64,000 nt of DNA from Plasmopara viticola. Taxonomy: Eukaryota > Oomycota > Peronosporomycetes > Peronosporales > Peronosporaceae. The notes under the pieces were generated by a model. It had not been told where the DNA came from. It was given only the letters and a program-made list of their open reading frames with translations, and did no database searches. Where the stretch lies: NCBI GenBank assembly GCA_001695595.3, contig MBPM02000022.1, positions 186,001 to 250,000 of the forward strand, given 5' to 3'. Shown piece after piece: positions 55,624-64,000 of this stretch; the stretch's first letter is position 1; each line of letters opens with the position of its first letter. Made by a program: the position numbers and the translations under genes.

Positions 55624-58600
55624 AGCGGGATTGTCAGAAGAAGAACGGCTTCGAGGTTGATGATGCTGTTTTTGCCGCTGGTGAGCAGCATTGTGACGAC
55701 TGGCTTATCGACAGCGGGGCAACCTCGCACATGACACCTCATCGGAGTGATCTCTTTGATTACGAGGCATTGGACGCTGGTCCAGAGGTCACCATTGCGG
55801 ACGGCAAGAAGCTGCGGGGGATTGGCAAGGGTACGGTCAGGCTTACTGGATTGGACGGGTTGCGTATCAAGATGGTCGAATTCCTACAAATTCCAGGACT
55901 CGACAGACGCCTTTTGTCGGTTGGCAAGCTAGCTGAGCGTGGTATGAAGGTGGAGTTTGAGAGCTCCTCCTGTATCATTTGGAGTACGCAACGAGCGATT
56001 GCTAAGGGCAAGAAAGTCGGCAAGGCGTACATCCTGGACTGCGAGCAAGAAGAGGCTCGGTTGGTGGAGTACGCAGGGGTTGATACTGAATGAGAGCTTT
56101 GGCATGCTCGCTTGGGACATCCCGGGAAGAGCGGCATGGTGAAGACACAGCTTGCGACAAGTGGTGTGTCGGCGGTAAGGCAGGGCGTTGAAAAGCTGCG
56201 TGGGGATGCCTGAAGGGTAAGCAGACGGTTGATTCATTCCCGTCACGGTCTCTTACTAAGACATCACGTGTCCTGGAGCTCGTGCACACGGACGTGATGG
56301 GACCAATGAAAACGGTCTCGAAGGGAGCGCGCGATATGTGCTTACTTTTCTGGATGATTTCTCGCGGTTTGTGGTAGCGTACTTCATGAAGAACAAGAGT
56401 GAGGTGGCAAGTAAGCTGATCGAGTTCAAAGCGTTCTACGAAAACCAATGGGGACAACGCTTGAAGTGTCTGCGATCGGACAACGGGACGGAGTTCGTGA
56501 ACAAGAAAGTTGCCGGAATCTGTGCCAGGAATGGAGTTATGCATTAACGCACAGTGCCATACAGCCCGCAACAGAACGGTGTCGCTGAGCGAATGAATTG
56601 CACAATAATGGAAAAGGCGCGAAGCATGGTGCATTACAAGGGGGTCCTTACTCAATGGTGGGCAGAAGCAGTAAGTACAGCGGTATACTTGATTAATCGC
56701 TCAACGAACACTGCGAACTCGAGGAATACGCCGTATGAATTGGCGTTCAAGCAGAAGCCGGGCTGGGGCATCTACGAGTATTTGGCTCCCAAGGTTTCGC
56801 TCACGTCAATGATGCAAATAGGACAAAGCTCGATCCCAAGAGTTTTCGATGTTTGTTTCTTGGGTATGCAGAGAGTGCGAAAGGGTATCGTGTGTTTGAT
56901 TTGGAGAATTCCAAGCTCAAGGTGGTACGATCTGTTCGACTTGACGAGCGCAATGTGGGTGGAATATACACTACGGACTCACCACAAGTTGAGACAATCA
57001 CCTTCGATACCAAGGACGAGAATGGTGCACATATCCAGGACAAGGACACACGACAGCCTTCTACAGAAAAACCAATGGAAGGTGTCGAGGATCATGCTCC
57101 CGACGTGGAAATGGATGAGGTTGGGCCAGAGCATGAAGTGGAGCTGTACCAGATGCCACAACTTCCTCAACCTCCTAGTCCGGACCCACAGATCTTGGAT
57201 CTGGCCCCTTATCACCCTCCTCCGCAAGCTTACGGTGAAGATCGTATTGTTTTTCAGGCGGAGCCAGAACGGACAAGACGTTCGCGAGAGCCTGTCTTTC
57301 TTCTTACAGATGGCTTAAATAATGAAGAGCAGAAGGTGGAAGAAAGTGACATTCCACCAAGTGCCAAGCGGGCCAGGACCGATGATGAAGGACTAATTGC
57401 TGAAGCTGTGTTAGCTTATGCTGCTAGTGTTGGCGAGGCGCACGACGCTCCAACTACATATCGGCAAGCGATGAATAGCGACGACGCTCATGCCTGGCAG
57501 AAGGCAATAAACACAGAGCTCAAGGCTCATGAAGAGAACGGCTCATGAACACTTGTGCCGAAAAAGGAGAGCGTTCGGGAAATCGGATGCCGATGGGTCT
57601 TTGCGAAGAAGCGCAACGAATTGGGACAGTGGTGCGCTACAAAGCTCGACTCGTCACCAAAGGCTTCAAGCAGAAATTTGGTGTTGACTTCTTTGAAACA
57701 TACTCGCCGGTAGCGAACATGAACTCTATCAGAGTTGTGTTGTCGGTGGTGGTTACGATGGGATACATGACAGAGCAACTGGATGTCGACACAGCATTCC
57801 TGAACAGTGATCTCAAGGAAGAGGTATACATGGAAGTGCCTTACGGTATCGCCAATGCTGAAAACATGGCGTGCAAGCTGGATAAGGCAATTTACGGTCT
57901 CAAGCAAGCTTCGAATGCATGGAACAAGACGATTCAAGTTGTCTCCCTACAATTAAGCTTTCGGAGCAGCGGAGCAGATCAGTACGTCTACGTCAAGGGC
58001 AAGAACGGCAATTATGTCTATGTTTGCTTGTACGTGGACGACATGATTATCGCTGCCAAGACGAGCAAGGAGATTGAAGATGTTAAAGCTGCACTCAAGA
58101 ACTCTTTCAAGATAGAAGAATTGGGCGAGGCCAAGTTTATTCTTGGAATAGAAATCGACCATGATCGCAACTGCAGCACGCTCATATCCGTCAGGCACGG
58201 TACATTGACGATGTGGTGAACAGGTTCAACCAACAAGACGCGAAGGCAGTGGTTAACCCATCAGAAGCGGGTTTAAAGTTGTCAAAGATGCAATCTTCAA
58301 CGACGGACGTTAAGAAAACAGAGATGCAGTTGAAGCCGTACAAGTCCCTAATCGGATGTTTGCTGTACATCACGACAGGTACGCGTCCTGATATCGCGTA
58401 TGTGGTAACACAGCTATCGCGTTTCTTGGAGAACCCGAGTCAGCAGCATTGGAAGGCCGCAATTCGCGTACTTCGTTATCTCAAACGACGAGGGAGTTTG
58501 GGATCACCTACGACGGCAGCGTCAACGAGGTTCAAGCTACAGCGTACACAGATGCGGACTGGGGCAGTAATATTGATGATCGGCGTTCGGTGTCGGGAAT

Positions 58601-58999
58601 CATGGTCATGATTGGGGGCGCACCAGTGGTTTTCAAGTCGAAATATCAGCGGACAGTGGCGCTAAGCTCAGCGGAGGCAGAGTATATGGCTTTAAGCCTA
58701 TGCACTCAAGAAGTACTGTGGATCGTGCGATTTTCAAGGACCTCGGTCATCAGCAAGTGGGAGCTACTTTAGTAGGCGCAATAGGACTTGCTAGCAACGC
58801 TGGTTACAATGCCAGGACCAAGCATGTCGACATTCGGCACCACTTCATCCGGGAGGCCGTGGCACGGGACATAATCGTGGTCAAGTACATCTCAACGGTG
58901 GACCAAAAAGCAGACATGCTGACTAAGTCTCTAGGCACAAAGCGACTCAAGTACCTGCTGCAGGATAGTGGTATTGGACCAAAGCGCGTACAGCACTAG
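55593..58999 (+). pseudogene. Nested Copia pol
   Basis: Protease DDWLIDSGATSHMTPH (55697-55740s); LWHARLGHPGKSGM (56100s, integrase zinc domain) in a shifted frame; integrase core LVHTDVMGP (56278s), CLRSDNGTEFVN (56470s) and PQQNGVAERMN (56565s); reverse transcriptase KARLVTKGFKQKFGVDFFET (57640s), QLDVDTAFLNSDLKEEVYME (57780s), LYVDDMIIAAK (58027-58060); RNase [21 protein letters not shown] (58350s), [18 protein letters not shown] (58546-58600) and SSAEAEYMAL (58667s), ending near 58999. Stops and at least six frame changes. Confidence 0.88.
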
Positions 59000-59012
59000 C
59001 GGCGAGTGAGAG
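59000..59012 (+). promoter_or_regulatory. Polypurine tract of the nested Copia
   Basis: GCGGCGAGTGAGAG directly before TG at 59013, matching the arrangement AAGGGAGAG|TG of the young Copia; used here to set the 3' LTR start. Confidence 0.55.
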
Positions 59013-59267
59013 TGCTATTAATATGACGCCGCTGTTGATTTGACGTCACGACGAACCTTCTAGAAGGATCTAGAAGGATAGGCTTAGAGGGATTACGGCA
59101 AATACCGGTTGGGTACTGGTATGATGATGACGTCATTAAATGACGTCACGACGAACCTTTTAGAAGGATCTAGAAGGATAGGCTTAGAGGTAGCACAGGG
59201 CAGCGAAATATGGACCTAAATATATTCACTTTACTTTTTGCCTTCTCCTGCGCACAACAACTCAACA
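59013..59267 (+). repeat. 3' LTR of the nested Copia
   Basis: TGCTATTAATATGACG...CTCAACA, about 255 bp. Contains the 46-bp direct repeat pair (59043-59088 and 59143-59188) and three exact TGACGTCA palindromes (59041-59048, 59128-59135, 59141-59148). Confidence 0.75.
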
Positions 59268-59570
59268 CTTTCTATTCTACGAAGCTTGGTGTCCATGAAG
59301 TTAATTGGCCGGCACATGAAAAGGAATTATTTGCAATAAAAGCTGGTCTCGACCAATGGCGTCATTATCTTTGAGGTCATCAATTCGAAATATCCACGGA
59401 TATTAGTGCATGCTCATGGCTGCTTCTTCATCCTAAAGTGTCCCCTAAATTGGCAAGATATTTGACAGCATTTTCCCAGTATACTTTTACGATTCATCAC
59501 ATCAAAGGTGCTTTTAATCTCGTCGCTGATGCTTTGTCGCGTCGACCAGACGAATGTGCTCCTTCAACTA
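59268..59570 (+). pseudogene. Gypsy RNase H, right part
   Basis: TFYSTKLGVHEVNWPAHEKE, LDQWRHYL, an in-frame TGA, then FEISTDISACSWLL and the diagnostic end FTIHHIKGAFNLVADALSRR. It completes the RNase H interrupted at 54664. Confidence 0.85.
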
Positions 59571-59623
59571 TCGAATTTCATGAATGTGATGCTAAATGTC
59601 AAGCCCGAGGTTCTCGTTTGCGT

Positions 59624-61194
59624 GTAGCGCAGCCGTGCTCGAGATCTACATTTTGGGAAACAGTCAATCGCTCATCGAGATTGTTGATCGCTGCGATAGT
59701 TTCACCATGCCTTGTCAGCAGAACATCAACCCTGTCACCGACATTGTTTATCATGTTTATTGTCTTCCATGAAATCGTGCTTCAGCCGCTCGCAAGTCTT
59801 CTTCTGCTGCAAGTGTCTCTGCTTTTGTTGCATCTACCTCGCGTTCTTACCGTCCGATGCGCTCCTGGGGAAGCTCTGCGTCGCTCATTTCCGCCGCTTG
59901 TCGTTTTGATTTTTCAAGTCTAACTAGGCTTTCATGTGCACACTTCCGCGATCAGATATGTCACGATACAGCAAAAATCAGCAAAACAAGTGCTAAAATT
60001 TAGCTTATGTGTATGTGTAAGCTACTAATCAACAATTTACGTTATATAAGAGTTTTTATGTGACACAACTGTCGTCACACGCAGATTTGCCGTTAACGGC
60101 AATTACGCAATATAATTTCATTAATTAAAAAATGTAGTTGTCAGCCAGTAATGGTAACGGAGAACGTGAGGTCAAACAACAAGCTTTTCCAGCGGCATCT
60201 TCTGCGGGTGGTAAATATTTTGTGTACCACGTAGGCAGCCAAGTATCACTGCAAGGCATAAAGCTATATCCCCATGTATAATATCCGAGTAGGCATCGGC
60301 GATGGATTAGCTTTTATTTGCACAAACGCCTTAATGCAGACAATATTCGAATGTTTATGACCCAGAGTGCTGTGGCAAATATCAACTCGAATGTAAATCG
60401 ACGCGTATAACGATCGCTAATGCGGCACTGGAATAAGAGCTTGTCGATTCGTCACTTGTCTTGATCGTTGATTGGAAAGAACATCAAAAGTAACAACACT
60501 TCAGCCCATTGCTTCCACCGAAAAGCTTCGATATTCTAAGCGTCTCGGATTGTTTGAATGTCTCGTCTTCAATCCGGCTTGATTTAATGAGTGGGGGACA
60601 AGCAAAGATATTTGCGGGATGTGTTTCTTCACGACAGGCTGTACTTTTATATGGGCACATCAGAACGACAAAATTCGGTCAGTCTCGCCAGCATGTATTA
60701 TATCTATGTAACCTAATGGAATCAAAGTCAATCATACCAGCATATCATGCGCGTAGGTCGTCTTTAACCATGTGAGAATACTCTGAAAAAAATATATGAT
60801 GTTCGCGATACAATTTGATATTAGCTATTACCGCCATCAGCTCGTCGATCATGTCCTTATAGCTTGGCGCGTGATGGCTTCATTTTCCCGCCACTACAAT
60901 CGGTAAAACCTGAAGTGGGTGACGTGCGCTTGAGAAATGTCTTGAAGCTTCCCTAAACGATTTAATTATAATCATATTGGATGCAGCAATATGGTAGTAA
61001 ATACTTGAGCCTTCCTATCACGCACCCCGCGTAGCTGTTACAAAATCGACTGCGCAGATCAATAGGATTCGCTGTTTCTAAAATTTGGTTCCCCAAATTG
61101 CTTCCGGTTCACTCCTATGAGCACCTTGTTGATGTGTTTTCGTTGACCAACAATAATGACGAATTAAAATACACCGTCAACCCGATTCAAGACG
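59624..61194. repeat. Tandem segmental duplication, copy 1
   Basis: Starts GTAGCGCAGCC..TGCTCGAGATCTAC and aligns along its length with 61195-62932. Substitutions and small indels are scattered. The minus strand carries the same decayed coiled-coil coding pieces as copy 2 (KSKRQAAEMSDAELPQERIG near 59920) but with more stops. Confidence 0.88.
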
Positions 61195-61460
61195 GTAGCG
61201 CAGCCATGCTCGAGATCTACACTTTGGGAAATAGTCAATCGCTCATCGAGATTGTTGATCGCTGCGATACTTAAATCACGCCCTGTCAGCAGAACATCGA
61301 CCCTGTCACCAACATTGTTTATCATGTTTATTGTATTTTCATGACATCGTGCTTCAGCCGCTCGCAAGTCTTCGTTTGCTGCAAGTGTCTCGGCTTTTGT
61401 TGCATCTACCTCGCATTCAAATCGTCCGATGCGCTTCTGGTGAAGCCCTCCGTCGCTCAT
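61164..61460 (-). pseudogene. Coiled-coil protein remnant
   Basis: Best-preserved part of the duplicated minus-strand gene: 98 codons with heptad-like Ala/Leu/Glu spacing (VDATKAETLAANEDLRAAEA, SIAAINNLDERLTISQSV). Copy 1 has the same part broken at about 59920-59625. A further minus-strand block at 63015-62785 (RVDSVDRFVMRSIAGQRNYI...) may be an upstream exon or domain. No family recognised. Confidence 0.4.
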
Positions 61461-62932
61461 TTCTGCCGCTTGTCGTTTTGGTTTGTCAAGTATGACTAGG
61501 CTTTCATGTGCACACTTCCGCGATCAGTTATACCACGATACAGCAAAAATCGGCAAAGCAAGTGTTAAAATTTAGCTTATGCGTTATGTGTAAGCTACTA
61601 ATCAACAATTTACTTTATATAAGAGTTTTTTTGTGACGCGACTGTCGTCACACGCAAATTTGCCGGTAACGGCAATTACGCAATATAATTTCTATTTTGT
61701 CAGCCAATTGTGCCAACGGAGAATGTGAGGCCAAACGTTAAGCTTCTCCAGCGGCATCTCCTACAGGTGATAAATAGCTTGTGTACTTCGAAGGCTTGTA
61801 TGACATCCGAAAAGACGTCGGCGATGGATAAGCGGTTTTCCATTGGCAAAACACCCCTTTGCAGACAATAATCGAAAGTTTATAACCCAGAGTGCTGTGG
61901 CAAATATCAACGCAAACGTAAATCGACGCTTACAACGATCACTAACGGGGCACTGGAATAAGCGCTTGTTCTTTCGTTACCTGTCTTGTTCGTTGATTGG
62001 AATGACCATCAAAAGTGGCAACACTACAACTTATTGCTTTCACTGAATAGCTTCGATATTTTGAGTGACTCAAATTGTTTGAATATCTTATGTTCTCTAT
62101 GGCTTTATTTAATGACTGGGGGACAAGAAAAAAAATTTGCGGGATGCAAGAGACTGTTACGATTCTATGGGCTCATCCAGAACGACAGAATTGGCTCAAA
62201 TTCGTTAACATGAATGATATCCATGCTCCTCAATGAATTCAAAGTCAATCATACTGGCATAACATGCGCGTAGGTTGTCTTCAACCTCATGTAAAAACTA
62301 TACAAGATTGATATGATACTCGCGATACGACTCGATATTAGCCATATCTGCCATCAGCTTGTCAATCATGCTCTTAATAGCTTGGCGCGTGATGGCTTCA
62401 TTTTCCCGCCACTACAATTGGTAACACCTGGATTGCGAGATAAAACAATCAAATATTGCGTAGCTTAAACAAGATATCATCTTCTGAGTGCGGCTAGCTT
62501 TCTATACTTTTAGCTTGTACCATGTCCTACAACGATGGTTATGTAGTCTTACTGTTTGCTCTTCAGTGATGCTTGCTGAAAAGGCGCCAATTACATCACC
62601 TTACCCAGGCGGGTCACGATCACCATTACCACAAATTCCTAACGGTCACGTGCGTTTGAGAGATGTCTTGAAGCTACCCAAGACGATTCAATTATAATTA
62701 TATTCAATACAGCAATATGGTAGTAAATACTTGAGCATTCCTATCACGCAGCCCCTGAGCTGCAGCTTCACAAAATCGACTGCACTAATCAAAAGGATTG
62801 ACTGTTTTTGGAATTGGATTCCTCCGAATCGCTTTTCGGTTCACTCCTATGTTCACCTTGTTGATGTAATTTCGTTGACCAGCAATAGAACGCATGACGA
62901 ATCGATCTACACTGTCAACCCGCATCACGACG
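61195..62932. repeat. Tandem segmental duplication, copy 2
   Basis: Directly follows copy 1 in the same orientation. It holds about 205 bp (about 62431-62640) that copy 1 lacks. The junction (61194/61195) lies inside the coding remnant, as expected for unequal crossing-over or slippage. Confidence 0.88.
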
Positions 62933-63914
62933 ATAGAAGGGCCAAAATAGTGTTGGGTCATCTCATTAAAGTCTATACCATAAAATTTTGTGGTAATGGC
63001 GAAGCTCGCGCCCACATTTGCGGCGTCAATACGCTACGAAGACAACTTCAACCTGCAAAGTTTGTCTGTAAAGTAAAGGAAAGGTTTAACGGCATAATTC
63101 GTTGATTTTGCGTACAAAACTTAAGCTTTTAATTAGTCGCTATTTGAAGGTGCAGCGGTTATATCCGCCCGTCAATTTACGCACAAGTTGTAGCAATCTT
63201 TCAGTAAAACTAAACTTTCGATTGTCTTAATATTTAGTTTGGCTTTGGACCATCACTTATGGCCCCTAGGTTGTTTGTGTATCAGTGTGGGGAATGATAC
63301 TAATACTATTGTGCTGCGGCAAGTAACGACATCGAACATTTAAGAATTGCCGTCAAGACATCGTCATCTACGATTGCCTAAACTTTTTCCTCGCATATTA
63401 GCTGCAATCGCAGCAGAGATTGCAAATAACAATCGAATTACAATGCTTCGATATCTTCACTTCATTACCTGGCAGCGTAGGCTACGATGATGACAACATT
63501 GCGCCTCAACAATTTTTTAAGGTAGTAAGGTTTAAAGGGTCGTCAATTTTGCAGTAAAGCCAACATGTAATACTACTATACGTCTTGCGCATGCGATTTT
63601 AGCGACAAGAAAACGGTAAAGCTTAAAGTCTTTGCCACAAGTCGATAAGGAAAGAATTATGGATACGGCCAAAGGCAACTTGCCACCAGCACATAGGCTC
63701 CACCATTTTGTCTGGTAGCGAAAATATTCTAAATGAAAGGAAATATGGCGGCACACATATCCAAGACACTGCAATGTTAGCAAGTTGCTCTTCAACTTCA
63801 GCAAGTTGCTCAGGCAGCAACCGAGATCACTTCACTGTTCCAGCTCATTCTGCATTTTGCGGCATCGGCGACAAATCAACTTACCATTTCTACATCCAAA
63901 GCAAGAGTAGAAGC
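62933..63914. other. Gap with possible minus-strand remnant
   Basis: 63820-63532 on the minus strand includes LPEQLAEVEEQLANIAV, a helical segment possibly from the same family as the duplicated gene. Otherwise nothing supportable. Confidence 0.4.
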
Positions 63915-64000
63915 ATGAAAATCTCAAACATCTTCAACTACAGCATCGTAGCAGTGGCCCTGTTCGCATCAGCAGCTGCCCACAAGACGATCAAGCCATC
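63915..64000 (+). CDS. Start of a secreted protein gene, cut by window end
   Basis: ATG at 63915 opens a frame that runs to the edge: MKISNIFNYSIVAVALFASA then AAHKTIKP. This is a textbook signal peptide (basic start, hydrophobic core VAVALFASAAA, small residues before the expected cleavage site near AAA-H). 28 codons are visible, too few to name a family; oomycete secreted proteins and effectors often begin this way. Upstream sequence is AT-rich and shows no competing start. Confidence 0.6.
   Translation, partial: MKISNIFNYSIVAVALFASAAAHKTIKP

Larger units (their letters stand above)
54665..59267 (+). mobile_element. Degenerate Copia retrotransposon inserted in the Gypsy element
   Basis: LTR copies at 54665-54888 and 59013-59267 flank gag-pol in Copia order. 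LTRs are about 96 percent identical by eye (roughly nine substitutions and one indel over 226 bp), so the insertion is older than the Copia at 22-26 kb but younger than the Gypsy host. No matching target duplication was found: left flank ACAGATG, right flank CTTTC. The 5' LTR appears to lack its first about 28 bp. Primer binding site not recognised. Confidence 0.88.
51802..59623 (+). mobile_element. Degenerate Gypsy (Ty3) retrotransposon, split by a Copia insertion
   Basis: Gag, protease, reverse transcriptase and the start of RNase H are at about 51802-54664. The rest of RNase H resumes at 59268-59570 after the inserted Copia. The left RNase H ends FVLTTDAS (54643-54666) and the right part begins TFYSTKLGVHEVNWPAHEKE, so about 25 residues between them are missing. 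Integrase and both LTRs are absent; the right end is cut at 59623 by another repeat. Multiple stops and frameshifts show an old copy. Confidence 0.82.

Overview
The window is nuclear DNA from an oomycete of the Peronosporales (Phytophthora or downy-mildew type). The evidence is an oomycete-style cellulose synthase, a Crinkler (CRN) gene fragment with the LQLFLAKK motif, secreted effector-type genes, very short introns (61 and 72 nt), Inr-like YCAYTYY motifs 50-70 bp upstream of several starts, and a dense load of Copia, Gypsy and MULE elements. Genus and species cannot be fixed from the sequence alone.

Layout. 1-5 kb: the 3' part of a cellulose synthase gene and, in the same direction, a spliced secreted cysteine-rich repeat protein. 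5-14.4 kb: AT-rich DNA without an intact gene. Its minus strand carries decayed pieces of a Polinton/Maverick-like element (protein-primed family B DNA polymerase, retrovirus-type integrase, unassigned ORFs) and three perfect hairpins. 14.7-15.9 kb: a broken Crinkler gene whose C-terminal part is a trypsin-like serine protease. 16.5-17.1 kb: an intact small secreted/membrane-anchored protein. 17.6-20.5 kb: a 15-bp minisatellite, a tRNA-like relic and an intact MULE-type transposase gene. 21.9-26.3 kb: a young Copia retrotransposon (LTRs differ at 1 of 232 positions) with three coding defects. 27.2-31.6 kb: an old Copia element on the minus strand. 31.6-33.1 kb: transposase tails and a short tandem repeat.

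33.2-40.9 kb is the main gene island: a secreted effector-like protein, a choline/ethanolamine kinase and a large ankyrin-repeat protein whose last exon follows a 72-nt intron. 41.2-49 kb is a graveyard of host genes: a cGMP-dependent-kinase-like pseudogene holding a 30-bp perfect hairpin, an ankyrin-repeat pseudogene on the minus strand, and a heavily broken helical protein gene. 51.8-59.6 kb is a degenerate Gypsy element split by a degenerate Copia element. 59.6-62.9 kb holds two tandem copies of a 1.6-1.7 kb segment with a decayed coiled-coil gene on the minus strand. At the right edge (63915) a new secreted-protein gene begins.

The intact host genes do not form one pathway. They are typical single genes of a filamentous plant-associated oomycete (wall synthesis, phospholipid synthesis, secreted proteins), interleaved with repeat-rich DNA in which effectors and pseudogenes accumulate.
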